Shown in pieces: positions 16,396 to 24,788 of a stretch of 64,000 bases of DNA. How positions within the stretch are numbered: the first letter of the stretch is position 1; each line of letters starts with the position of its first letter. This DNA is from an uncultured Eubacteriales bacterium (lineage in GTDB: Bacteria > Bacillota > Clostridia > Oscillospirales > Oscillospiraceae): assembly GCA_902492005.1 (NCBI GenBank), contig CABUJV010000005.1, forward strand, positions 27,486 to 91,485. The letters are read 5' to 3'. Both the position numbers and the translations under genes were made by a program. Below the pieces are notes generated by a model. That model saw only the letters and a list, made by a program, of their open reading frames with translations, was not told the DNA's origin and searched no databases.

Positions 16396-16887
16396 CTACC
16401 GCTCGATCCGCTCCACGGGGTTGCCGTGTTCCCGCACCACCCGCTCCAGATCGTCGGGCGAGAGCACCACAGTGGCGGTATTTTCGTTGGGGTGGACTCC
16501 CACCAGGGGCAGCGCCCACAGCCCGGCATCCAGCAGCACCTTCACCGCCCGCGCCTCGTCGTTGAGCACGCCGAAGGGGGTGACGGAACCCCTGGCGAGG
16601 CCCAGATGCTCCTCCAGCCGCTCCTCGGAAGCAAAGCTCAGCTTGACCCCCAGACAACTGCCCAGGGCCTTCAGATCCGCCTTTTTGCCCTTAGGCAGCA
16701 CCGCCAGAAAAAACTGCTTCCCCTTGGCGTCCCGGAGGAAGAGATTTTTGGCGATGACCTCCGGCCGGGGCAGGTGCAGCGCGTCCATCTCCTCAATGGT
16801 GAACACCGCCGGATGCTCCCACACCTGATAGGGTATGCCGGCGGCATCCAGCGTATCATAAACCTTTTGCCGTACGTTGTCTAGCAT
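16396..16887 (-). CDS. Aminoacyl-tRNA editing protein, YbaK/ProX type
   Basis: A 163-aa freestanding trans-editing domain of the YbaK/PrdX superfamily, which deacylates mischarged tRNA(Pro). Features: HPAVFTIEEMD at the N-terminus, KNLFLRDAKGKQFFLAVLP (catalytic Lys region), GSVTPFGVLND and GVHPNENTATVVLSPDDLE. The ATG at 16887 overlaps the stop of the Sua5 gene by 7 bp and has an AGAGGTG site. With prfA, Sua5 and an ABC-F protein in the same operon it belongs to a translation-fidelity cluster. Confidence 0.88.
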   Translation of the reverse strand: MLDNVRQKVYDTLDAAGIPYQVWEHPAVFTIEEMDALHLPRPEVIAKNLFLRDAKGKQFFLAVLPKGKKADLKALGSCLGVKLSFASEERLEEHLGLARGSVTPFGVLNDEARAVKVLLDAGLWALPLVGVHPNENTATVVLSPDDLERVVREHGNPVERIER

Positions 16888-18368
16888 ATCACACCTCTGC
16901 GCTTCAGAATATAGGCATAGTTGAGGAAGCGGGGGCTGCGCGTTCGGATGTCCTCTTCCGTCACGCCCTCCAGCAGGGTGAGTTCGTCCATCAGCCCCCG
17001 GCAGGCCGCGCCGCTTGCCAGGCTCTTGCCGCTGACCGTATCCTGCCAAAGCCTGCCCTCTTCGGGCTGTCCTGGCACCCGCCAGCACCGCAGGTCCATC
17101 TCCGGGAGGGGGCCGCCCGCCGGGCGGCCGTCCAGATTCAGCCACTCCAGCACCTGGCCCCGAAAGCGGATCCGCTCAGCCGCCGTGGGCTGATCGGGCG
17201 TCAGGCCCCGATCCCGCTCCAGACGCGCCATTGCCTCCGCCAGGGGGCGGGCGTTGGGCGTGACGCGCCCGGCCGCCCGGTCCAGAAAGGCGTCCTGCTT
17301 CCGGTCACCCGGCGCCCTGCCGCAAATCGGAGCGGAGGCGGTGTGCCGGTCCCGGTTCAGGTCGATGATGTGGAAGCCCGCCGCCTTGTTGAGCCGGTTG
17401 GTGACGGCCAGACCGATGCCGTGGTCGTCGGGGCACTGGGCCCAGATCCCGGTCACGTCCGTATGGTCGAAGCGGCGCAGGGCGTCAAAGACCCTCCTCG
17501 CCTGCTCCGCCTTGTCGGCCGCGGGGCCGAGCCGCTCCGCCGGCAGTCCCTCAAACAGGGGCGCGTACTCGTCGAAGCAGATGATCCCGTCGCCCTCCCG
17601 GACGTGCCGGGCGATATAGATCGCCGTCTCATCCGGCTCCCCCTTCACCACCGTGACGGGGGCCTTGGGGGCGTAGTGGCGGTACTTCATGCCGGGGGCC
17701 CGGGGCTTCTCTCCCGCCCCCATGAGCCGGGTCACCGCCGGGTCCACCGCCACCTCCCCCAGCGCCGCCCGGAGCTGCTCCAGGGTGACGCCGCCGGGGC
17801 GGAGCAGCCGGGGCGGGGTCTCGGTCAGGTCCACAATGGTGGACTCCACCCCCACGGAGCAGGGCCCGCCGTCCACGATGCCGTCGATTTTACCGTCCAT
17901 ATCCTCCAGCATATCGGCGGCGCTGGTGGGGCTGGGCCGCCCCGAGGTGTTCCCCGAGGGGGCCGCCACCGGCAGGTCCGCCGCGGCGAGGATGGCCCGA
18001 GTCACCGGGTGGTCGGGGCAGCGCATCCCCACCGTATCCAGGCCGGCGGTGGTCACGTCGGGCACCATCTCCCGCCGCTCCAGGATCATGGTCAACGGAC
18101 CCGGCCAGAACCGCTCCGCAAGCGTATAGGCGGCGGCCGGGATATGTTTGCAGTACCGCTCCAGCCAATCCATCGCGGGGACGTGCAGGATGAGGGGGTT
18201 GTCCTGGGGCCGGCCCTTGGCCTCAAAAATGCGCCGGACCGCCGCCGGGTCCAGGCCGTTGGCCCCCAGGCCGTAGACCGTCTCGGTGGGGATTCCCAGC
18301 AGGCCGCCCCGGCGTATGATGTCGGCGGCGGGCCCGATCTCCTCCGCCGTGAAGCGCCTTGTCTCCAA
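16881..18368 (-). CDS. L-threonylcarbamoyladenylate synthase (Sua5) with extra C-terminal domain
   Basis: A 495-aa protein. Residues 1-345 are Sua5/YrdC: GIPTETVYGLG, FEAKGRPQDNPL, FWPGPLTMIL, VAAPSGNTSGRPSPTSA and SVGVESTIVDL form the catalytic domain, followed by the Sua5 C-terminal domain (KYRHYAPKAPV to IGLAVTNRLNKAAGF). It makes threonylcarbamoyl-AMP for the t6A37 tRNA modification, with TsaB/TsaE encoded elsewhere in the window. Sua5 normally ends near 350; here about 150 further residues follow, including EWLNLDGRPAGGP and SPRFLNYAYILKRRG, which I do not recognise. The start is TTG 18368 with an AGGTGA site. Confidence 0.9.
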   Translation of the reverse strand: METRRFTAEEIGPAADIIRRGGLLGIPTETVYGLGANGLDPAAVRRIFEAKGRPQDNPLILHVPAMDWLERYCKHIPAAAYTLAERFWPGPLTMILERREMVPDVTTAGLDTVGMRCPDHPVTRAILAAADLPVAAPSGNTSGRPSPTSAADMLEDMDGKIDGIVDGGPCSVGVESTIVDLTETPPRLLRPGGVTLEQLRAALGEVAVDPAVTRLMGAGEKPRAPGMKYRHYAPKAPVTVVKGEPDETAIYIARHVREGDGIICFDEYAPLFEGLPAERLGPAADKAEQARRVFDALRRFDHTDVTGIWAQCPDDHGIGLAVTNRLNKAAGFHIIDLNRDRHTASAPICGRAPGDRKQDAFLDRAAGRVTPNARPLAEAMARLERDRGLTPDQPTAAERIRFRGQVLEWLNLDGRPAGGPLPEMDLRCWRVPGQPEEGRLWQDTVSGKSLASGAACRGLMDELTLLEGVTEEDIRTRSPRFLNYAYILKRRGVIC

Positions 18369-18390
18369 TCCGGTTCACCTGATTTCCGCG

Positions 18391-18648
18391 TTATTCGTAG
18401 ATGCCCACGGGCACGCCCGCCAGCTCGATGGTGGTGTCCGGGGCGAACCGGGCCCGCTGGAGGTAGCTCTTGACGGCCATGATGCCGTATTTGGGGTTCA
18501 TGCGCTCGTCCTCCAGCTCCAGCTCCACGTAGTCCGCGCCGGAGCCGGTGAGCCAGCCGTCGTCCTCCAGAATGTCGTCCAGCCCGGCCTTCAGGCTCTC
18601 CAGGGTCATGTCCGCGGGCAGAGACTGGAAATGAATCCGCAGTTCCAT
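18391..18648 (-). CDS. Hypothetical 85-aa protein between prfA and sua5
   Basis: A small acidic cytosolic protein with a good ribosome site (GGAGGAAAC), 13 bp after prfA and 22 bp before the Sua5 gene. Predicted to be mixed alpha/beta (SLKAGLDDILEDDGWL, YVELELEDERMNPKYGI). I do not recognise a family. In many Firmicutes the gene between prfA and sua5 is prmC, the release-factor methyltransferase; this protein is far too short to be PrmC and lacks its NPPY motif. Confidence 0.7.
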   Translation of the reverse strand: MELRIHFQSLPADMTLESLKAGLDDILEDDGWLTGSGADYVELELEDERMNPKYGIMAVKSYLQRARFAPDTTIELAGVPVGIYE

Positions 18649-18661
18649 GGGTGTTTCCTCC

Positions 18662-19732
18662 TTAACCGCCCTGTTCCTGGTGCTTCAGGCGCTCCGCCTG
18701 ATCCGCCGTAATAAGGGCGTCGATGATCTCGTCAATGTCTCCATTCATCACGCTGTCCAGCCGGTAGAGGGTCAGCCCCACCCGGTGGTCGGTGAGCCGT
18801 CCCTGGGGAAAATTATAGGTGCGGATGCGCTCGTTGCGCATGCCGGTGCCCACCTGGCTGCGGCGCTGGCTGGTGACGGCATCGGCCTGCTCCCGCACCT
18901 TCTCCTCATAGAGCCGGGAGCGCAGAATCTGCATGGCCCGGTCCCGGTTCTGGAACTGGCTGCGCTCCTGCTGGCACTCCACCACCGTGCCGGTGGGCTT
19001 GTGGATCAGGCGCACGGCGGAGGAGGTCTTGTTGACGTGCTGGCCCCCCGCGCCGGAGGAGCGGAAGACCTGCATCTCGATGTCGGCGGGGTTGAGGGCA
19101 AAGTCCACCTCGTCCACCTCTGGCAGCACCGCCACCGTGACGGTGGAGGTGTGAATGCGCCCGCCGGACTCGGTCTCGGGCACCCGCTGGACCCGGTGGA
19201 CGCCGCTTTCGAATTTCAGGCGGCTGTAGGCCCCGTCCCCCTGGATGGTGAAACAGATCTCCTTCACGCCGCCCAGCTCGGTCTCGCTGACGCTGTCCAC
19301 CTCCACCTGCCAGCGGCGGGATTCGGCGTACATGCAGTACATGCGATAGAGGGAGTTGGCAAAGAGGGCGGCCTCCTCGCCGCCCACCCCGGCCCGGATC
19401 TCCACAATAACGTTCTTGTCGTCGTTGGGGTCCCGGGGCAGCAGCAGAATCCGAATCTCCTCCACCAGCCGCTCCAGGTCAGCCTTGGCCGCCTGGTACT
19501 CCTCCTGAGCCAGCTCCTTCATGTCCGGGTCGCTCATCAGGGCCTGGGCGTCGGCCAGGTCCTTCTGCCGCCGGACGTAGGTCCGGTAGGCGGCGACCAC
19601 CGGCTCCAGGTCCCGCTGCTCCTTGTTGAGCCGGGCCACCCGGACCGGGTCGCCATAGGTCTCCGGCGCGGCCAGACGGGCCTCCAGCTCGGCATACTGC
19701 CGGTCCAGGGCCTTCAGCTTCTCTTCTAACAT
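18662..19732 (-). CDS. prfA: Peptide chain release factor 1
   Basis: A 356-aa class I release factor reading UAA and UAG stop codons. The catalytic GGQ is in GAGGQHVNKTSSAVRLIH, and the tripeptide anticodon PxT is PET in RVPETESGGRIHTS. The coiled-coil N-terminus and the KIRTYNFPQ-like segment (here RIRTYNFPQGRLTDHRVG) are typical, and the length is standard. A GAGGAGG ribosome site precedes ATG 19732. The protein is co-transcribed with Sua5 and the ABC-F factor. Confidence 0.97.
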   Translation of the reverse strand: MLEEKLKALDRQYAELEARLAAPETYGDPVRVARLNKEQRDLEPVVAAYRTYVRRQKDLADAQALMSDPDMKELAQEEYQAAKADLERLVEEIRILLLPRDPNDDKNVIVEIRAGVGGEEAALFANSLYRMYCMYAESRRWQVEVDSVSETELGGVKEICFTIQGDGAYSRLKFESGVHRVQRVPETESGGRIHTSTVTVAVLPEVDEVDFALNPADIEMQVFRSSGAGGQHVNKTSSAVRLIHKPTGTVVECQQERSQFQNRDRAMQILRSRLYEEKVREQADAVTSQRRSQVGTGMRNERIRTYNFPQGRLTDHRVGLTLYRLDSVMNGDIDEIIDALITADQAERLKHQEQGG

Positions 19733-19742
19733 ATGTTCCTCC

Positions 19743-20384
19743 TCAGCCCGGCCGGTCCAGCAGCCAGGATTTCACCAGGGCCAACGGCTCCCGGAAAAAC
19801 ATCTGCGCCGCCGACGGCGCGTGGCTCACCGGCGCGGCCAGAACGGACAGGGTATAGGTCCCCGGCCACACCCGCTCCCACAGCATCCGGATGCGGGTCA
19901 GATGGAAGCCGCTGGACACCAGCAGGATCTGCTCCGCGGGCGCTACCGTCCCGTTCTGGAACAGCGCCAGGGTGTAGTTGATGTTCTGCCAGGTGTTTCG
20001 GGATTGGTCTTCCTTTACGATCCGGGTGCCGTCCACCCCGTGCTCCGTCAGGTAGTCGTACATGCACTGGGCCTCGGAGACCGGCTCGTCGTCTCCTTGG
20101 CCGCCGGTGACCACCACCGTCATCTCGGGGTGCCCCTCCAGATAGGCCAAAGCGGTGTCCAGGCGGTCCCGCAGCAGCACCGACGGTCCCCCGGACTTCA
20201 CCTGGCAGCCGAAAACCACCATCACCTGGGGTTCCCCATTGAGCTGGTCCCGGCTGCCGGAAAAGATCAGCGCCTCCAGGGCGCCAAAGGCCAGAACGCC
20301 GGCCAGGAGCAGGCACAAAAGCGCTCTGGGCAGCCAGCGCCTCCGCCGGCCGCCGTAGGGACGGTATGTCCCTTTTCGTCTCAT
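19743..20384 (-). CDS. YdcF/SanA-like DUF218 membrane protein
   Basis: A 213-aa protein with a basic N-terminus, one membrane helix (about 17-40) and an extracytoplasmic DUF218 domain: VMVVFGCQVKSGGPSVLLRDRLDTA, VVVTGGQGDDEPVSEA, EDQSRNTWQNINYT and LVSSGFHLTRIRM. DUF218 proteins such as SanA and YdcF are associated with envelope integrity; no reaction is firmly assigned. Its ATG overlaps the stop of the ABC-F gene by 4 bp (ATGA), with GGAGGCG upstream. Confidence 0.85.
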   Translation of the reverse strand: MRRKGTYRPYGGRRRRWLPRALLCLLLAGVLAFGALEALIFSGSRDQLNGEPQVMVVFGCQVKSGGPSVLLRDRLDTALAYLEGHPEMTVVVTGGQGDDEPVSEAQCMYDYLTEHGVDGTRIVKEDQSRNTWQNINYTLALFQNGTVAPAEQILLVSSGFHLTRIRMLWERVWPGTYTLSVLAAPVSHAPSAAQMFFREPLALVKSWLLDRPG

Positions 20385-22288
20385 TCCGTCTTCGCCTCCT
20401 CCAGCTCCGCCGCCAGGCCCTCCCAGACCGCATATAGGTGGGCGATCTCCTCCTCCAGCTTGTCCCGCTGGGCGTAGAGCTCGGTGAGCCGGAGATAGTC
20501 GCTGGCGGCCTCCTCGATCTCCCGGGTCAGGTCGTACATCTGCTCCTCCGCCCGGGTGACGGCCCGCTCGGCGGCGTTGACCTCTTTTTCCAGGTTCTTG
20601 GTGCCGCCGGTGCGCCTGGGCTTTTCCTTTTTCGGCGGCTCCTCCCTCCCCGCCGCGGCGGGGGACAGGCCCCTGGCCTGCCGCTCCTGAAGCTCGTTGT
20701 ACTCGGCAAAGGTGCCCACGAAATCCGTGATGTGACCGTCCTCCAGCATCCAGATGCGGTTGGCGAACTGGTGGATAAAGTAGCGGTCGTGGGAGACGAA
20801 GAGCAGGTTGCCGCCGTAGTCGGCCACCGCCTCCTCGATCCACTCCCGGGAGCTGAGGTCCAGGTGGTTGGTGGGCTCGTCCAGAATGAGCAGGTTGATC
20901 TTCTCGTCCATGAGCATGCACAGCCGCAGCCGGGACTGCTCCCCGCCGGACAGGGCCGAGACGGGTTTGAACACGTCCTCCCCCCGGAAGTTGAAGGCGG
21001 CCAGCCGGTCCCGGGCCTCCTGCGTGGAGCAGCCCAGGTCGTAGAGCATGGTGTCCACCAGGCTGCGCTCCGGGTGGTCGAAATGGACGATCTGGGGCAG
21101 GTAGCCCAGCCGGACGGTGGGGCCCATGCGGACCTTTCCGGCGTCGGCCTCCTCCTCCCCCAGAAGAATCTTCAAAAGGGTGGATTTACCGGTGCCGTTG
21201 TCTCCCAGCAGGGCGATGCGCTCGCCCCCCTCCACCAGCAGGTTCACATCCGAAAAGAGCCGCCGCCCATCGAAGGACTTGCTGAGGTCCTTGACTGTCA
21301 GGACCTCGTCCCCCCGGAATTCCCGCTCGCCGAAGCGGATGTCCAGCTTCCGCTCCTTCCTGGGCCGGTCGGTCTGGCGCAGGCGCTCGATGCGCTTTTC
21401 CATGGAGAAGGCCCGCTTGTGGAGCTTGTCCGACCCCATGAAGGCCCACAGGTGTAGCTTGTCCGCCGCCTCCTGGAGCTGCTCGATCTTGGCCTGCTCC
21501 TTTTCATACTGCTTTCTGCGCTCCTCGTAGCGGCGCTCCTTCTCCTCCACATAAAAGCTGTAGTTGCCGGAATAGAATTCCGCCTTTCCGTCCACCAGCT
21601 CAATGACCCGTGTGACCACCCGGTCCAAAAACCAGCGGTCGTGGGAGATGGCCAGCACGGTGCCCTTGAACCGGGCCAGGTAGTCCTCCAGCCACTCGGT
21701 GGCCCGCAGGTCCAGGTGGTTGGTGGGCTCGTCCAGCAGGAGAATGTCGGTGTCCTCCAAAATGAGGCGGCCCAGGTTCACCCGGGTCTTTTCCCCGCCG
21801 GACAGGCTGGAAAAGAGCTGCCCCCGCATGTCCCGGGAGATCTGCAGGCCGTTGCACACCTTGTTGAGGGGGGTCTCCACGTCGTAGCCGCCCCCCGCCT
21901 CGAAGGCGGCCATCAGGCTGTCGTAGCGCCGCAGAAGGGCCGGGTCGGCCTCCCCGGCCTCCATGCGGCGGGTCAGACCCGCCATCTCCCGCTCCATGTC
22001 CCCCAGCCGGTCGAAGGCCGAGCGGAGCACCATATCCACGGTGTGGCCCGCCGGGTAGACGGGGATCTGGGAGATGAGGCCCAGCCGCTTGCCCGGGGCG
22101 ATGGAGACCTGGCCCCCGTCGTGATCCAGCTCCCCGGTGAGAATCTTGAACAGGGTGGTCTTGCCCGCCCCGTTCTTGCCCAGAAGGCCCACCCGCTCCC
22201 CGGTGTCTACCTGGAAGGAGAGGCCGTCCAATATTTTGTTGCCAACCTCAAATTCTTTCCTGAGGCTTGACACGGAGATGTCTATCAT
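20381..22288 (-). CDS. ABC-F family ATPase (ribosome-associated)
   Basis: A 635-aa soluble protein with two ABC domains and no membrane segments. Domain 1: GKNGAGKT, LSGGEKTRVNLG, DILLLDEPTNHLD. Domain 2: GDNGTGKS, LSGGEQSRLRL, NLLILDEPTNHLD. A charged linker with EERRKQYEKEQAKIEQLQ lies between them and a C-terminal coiled coil (about 550-635) follows, as in YdiF/Uup-type factors. These act in the ribosomal E site on stalled complexes or in antibiotic protection; the exact subgroup cannot be fixed here. ATG 22288 is the first gene of a nine-gene operon. Confidence 0.92.
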   Translation of the reverse strand: MIDISVSSLRKEFEVGNKILDGLSFQVDTGERVGLLGKNGAGKTTLFKILTGELDHDGGQVSIAPGKRLGLISQIPVYPAGHTVDMVLRSAFDRLGDMEREMAGLTRRMEAGEADPALLRRYDSLMAAFEAGGGYDVETPLNKVCNGLQISRDMRGQLFSSLSGGEKTRVNLGRLILEDTDILLLDEPTNHLDLRATEWLEDYLARFKGTVLAISHDRWFLDRVVTRVIELVDGKAEFYSGNYSFYVEEKERRYEERRKQYEKEQAKIEQLQEAADKLHLWAFMGSDKLHKRAFSMEKRIERLRQTDRPRKERKLDIRFGEREFRGDEVLTVKDLSKSFDGRRLFSDVNLLVEGGERIALLGDNGTGKSTLLKILLGEEEADAGKVRMGPTVRLGYLPQIVHFDHPERSLVDTMLYDLGCSTQEARDRLAAFNFRGEDVFKPVSALSGGEQSRLRLCMLMDEKINLLILDEPTNHLDLSSREWIEEAVADYGGNLLFVSHDRYFIHQFANRIWMLEDGHITDFVGTFAEYNELQERQARGLSPAAAGREEPPKKEKPRRTGGTKNLEKEVNAAERAVTRAEEQMYDLTREIEEAASDYLRLTELYAQRDKLEEEIAHLYAVWEGLAAELEEAKTE

Positions 22289-22291
22289 TCG

Positions 22292-22330
22292 TTTACTCCC
22301 GCCGTCTGTTGTGGTATGATAACAACAGAC
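22292..22330 (+). promoter_or_regulatory. mtnA promoter overlapped by an inverted repeat
   Basis: TTTACT (22292-22297), 17-bp spacer, TATGAT (22315-22320). The -10 lies in the centre of a perfect 9-bp inverted repeat, GTCTGTTGT (22304-22312) and ACAACAGAC (22322-22330), an arrangement typical of a repressor operator in the ABC-F/mtnA divergent region. Confidence 0.6.
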
Positions 22331-22358
22331 TGATATCTTTGATTGGAGGGTTTCTACG

Positions 22359-23384
22359 ATGGATGCCATTCGCTGGCAGGGGGACTCCCTTGCGCTGCTG
22401 GACCAGACCCGGCTCCCGGTGGAGGAGGTCTGGAACACCTACACCGACTACCGGAAGGTGGCGGACGCCATCCGCCGCCTGGTGGTGCGGGGCGCGCCCG
22501 CCATCGGCGTGGCGGCGGCCTATGCGCTCTGCCTGGCCGCCATGGAATACAGGGACCAGGGCCCGGAGGAATTTCAGAAAAGCATGGCGGCGGCCTCGGC
22601 GGAGCTGGCCGCCAGCCGCCCCACCGCCGTCAATCTGTTCTGGGCTCTGGACCGGATGGGGCTGGCCCTGGGGGCGGCGGGGTGCAGTGCGGAGGCCCTG
22701 CCCATTCTGATCCGGGAGGCCGAGGCCATCCACCGGGAGGACGTGGCCATGAACCGGGCCATCGGCGCGGCCGGGGCGGGGGTCGTCCCCCACGGGGCCC
22801 GCATCCTCACCCACTGCAACGCCGGGGCCATCGCCACCGGGGGCTACGGCACCGCCCTGGGGGTGGTGCGCTCGGCCTTTACCCAGGGGAAGTTGGAGAT
22901 GGTCTACTGCGACGAGACCCGGCCGCTTTTGCAGGGGGCCCGGCTCACCGCCTGGGAGCTGGTGAAGGACGGCATCCCCGCCACCCTCATCACCGACAAC
23001 ATGGCCGCCAGCCTGATGGCCCAGGGGAAGATTGACCTGGTGCTTCTGGGCTGCGACCGGATGGCGGCCAACGGGGACTTTGCCAATAAGATCGGCACCT
23101 ACGGCTTGGCGGTGCTGGCCCACTATCACGGCATCCCCTTCTATTCGGTGCTGCCCTCCAGCACCATCGACCTGTCCATCCCCGACGGCAGCCACATCCC
23201 CATCGAACAGCGGGAAGCCTCGGAGGTCACCCACTTCGCCGGGGTGCGGACGGCGCCGGAGGGCGTGGGGGTCTATAACCCCGCCTTCGACGTGACTCCC
23301 CACCGGCTGCTCACCGGCATCATCACCGAGAGGGGGGTCATCCACCCGCCCTTTGCCGAGCAGCTCGCCGAGTTGTTCGGCTGA
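22359..23384 (+). CDS. mtnA: S-methyl-5-thioribose-1-phosphate isomerase
   Basis: A 341-aa MtnA of the eIF2B-like fold, converting methylthioribose-1-phosphate to methylthioribulose-1-phosphate in methionine salvage. Recognised from LVVRGAPAIGVAAAYA, THCNAGAIATGGYGTALG, YCDETRPLLQGARLTAWEL and the catalytic Asp segment LLGCDRMAANGDFANKIGTY, ending with NPAFDVTPHRLLTGIITE. GGAGGG precedes the ATG. No other salvage genes are adjacent, and it converges on murF with only 4 bp between the stop codons. Confidence 0.95.
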   Translation: MDAIRWQGDSLALLDQTRLPVEEVWNTYTDYRKVADAIRRLVVRGAPAIGVAAAYALCLAAMEYRDQGPEEFQKSMAAASAELAASRPTAVNLFWALDRMGLALGAAGCSAEALPILIREAEAIHREDVAMNRAIGAAGAGVVPHGARILTHCNAGAIATGGYGTALGVVRSAFTQGKLEMVYCDETRPLLQGARLTAWELVKDGIPATLITDNMAASLMAQGKIDLVLLGCDRMAANGDFANKIGTYGLAVLAHYHGIPFYSVLPSSTIDLSIPDGSHIPIEQREASEVTHFAGVRTAPEGVGVYNPAFDVTPHRLLTGIITERGVIHPPFAEQLAELFG

Positions 23385-23388
23385 ACCG

Positions 23389-24780
23389 CTACGGCTCGGG
23401 CGTAATGCTCTTCAGATAGGACACGATCTCTTCAAACGCCATCCCACGGGAGGCCTTGACCAGCACGGTCGTATGGGGCTGAAGCTCCTGCTGCAGTGCG
23501 GCCCGGGCCTCCTCTTTCGTTTCGAACCAGTACACCCCGGGAACCAGAGCCTCCTTGGCGGCGGTATAGATGTGCCGGGCCAGGGGGCCGATGGCCACCA
23601 GGCAGTCGATGCCCGCCTTGCCCAGGTAGCCGCCCACGCCGGCGTGGAGGGTGGGGGCCAGCGGCCCCAGCTCGAACATGTCGCCCAAGACGGCGATCTT
23701 ATAGGTTCCGCCGGTCTTGGACAGGACCTCCACCGCCGCCCGCATGGACTGGGGGTTGGCGTTGTAGGCGTCGTCCAGGATGGTGATGCCGTCCCCCCGG
23801 CGCAGGATGTTCATGCGCATCTTGGTGGGGGCGAAGCGGAGCACGCCCCGGGCAATCTCCTCGCCGGTCATGCCGAAGTGCTGCCCCACCGCCGCGGCCA
23901 TCAGGGTGGGGTAGAGCATGTGGTTGCCTAGGGCGGGGATCTCCACCGGAAAGCCCCCCTCCGGGGTATCCACCCGGCAGTCCACCTTGTGTTCTCCATC
24001 GCTCCACACCTGGCTGGCCCGGTACTCCAGGCCCTCCGCCGTGCCGCAGAACACAGTCTGGAAGGGCAGGCCGCCCCGCAGGGTGGTCAGCAGCGCGTCG
24101 TCTCCGTTGAGCACCGCCAGCCCCCCCGGCTTCATGTGAGAGAAGATCTCGCACTTGGCCTTGAGGATGTTCTCCCGGGAGCCCAGGTTCTCGATGTGGG
24201 CATCCCCGATGTTGGTGATGAGGGCCACGTCGGGCTCCACGATGCCGCTGAGGTACTCGATCTCTCCGAAGTGGTTCATCCCCATCTCCAGCACGCACAG
24301 CTCATGCTGGCGGTTGAGCCGCAGCAGGGTCAGGGGGAGGCCTACCTCGTTGTTGAAGTTTCCCTCGGTCTTGAGGACCTTGAACTTCTCCCCCAGCACG
24401 GCGGCCACCATGTCCTTCGTGGTGGTCTTGCCCACGCTGCCGGTGACGCCCACGAAGGGGATCTTGAACTTCTGCTTGTAATGCCGGGCCAGATCCCGCA
24501 GGGCCTTCTGGGTGGAGGACACCTTGATGTAGAACTTGCCGGGCAGATAGGTCTCCCGCTCCCGCTGGGTGAAGCAGCCCGCCGCCCCGCCGGTGAGGGC
24601 GTCGTGGATGAAGGCGTGTCCGTCGAACCGCTCCCCCACCAGGGGGATGAACAGCGCGCCGGGGTCGGGCTCCCGGCTGTCGGTAAACACATGGGTGACG
24701 GTCCGGTCCAGGTCGTCGAACCCTCCCAGAAGCTTGCCTCCCACGGCCTCAGCGATCTCTCGAACGGTAATGGGCTCCAT
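23389..24780 (-). CDS. murF: UDP-N-acetylmuramoyl-tripeptide--D-alanyl-D-alanine ligase
   Basis: A 463-aa Mur ligase adding the D-Ala-D-Ala dipeptide to the UDP-MurNAc-tripeptide in the cytosol. ATP loop GVTGSVGKTTTKDMV, the LEMGMNHFGEIEYL segment, TNIGDAHIENLGSRENI and the C-terminal DDAYNANPQSM are diagnostic. The start is ATG 24780, 8 bp after the ddl stop; a longer frame runs back into ddl. The pairing ddl-murF places the dipeptide's synthesis next to its use. Confidence 0.95.
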   Translation of the reverse strand: MEPITVREIAEAVGGKLLGGFDDLDRTVTHVFTDSREPDPGALFIPLVGERFDGHAFIHDALTGGAAGCFTQRERETYLPGKFYIKVSSTQKALRDLARHYKQKFKIPFVGVTGSVGKTTTKDMVAAVLGEKFKVLKTEGNFNNEVGLPLTLLRLNRQHELCVLEMGMNHFGEIEYLSGIVEPDVALITNIGDAHIENLGSRENILKAKCEIFSHMKPGGLAVLNGDDALLTTLRGGLPFQTVFCGTAEGLEYRASQVWSDGEHKVDCRVDTPEGGFPVEIPALGNHMLYPTLMAAAVGQHFGMTGEEIARGVLRFAPTKMRMNILRRGDGITILDDAYNANPQSMRAAVEVLSKTGGTYKIAVLGDMFELGPLAPTLHAGVGGYLGKAGIDCLVAIGPLARHIYTAAKEALVPGVYWFETKEEARAALQQELQPHTTVLVKASRGMAFEEIVSYLKSITPEP

Positions 24781-24788
24781 AACAGTCC

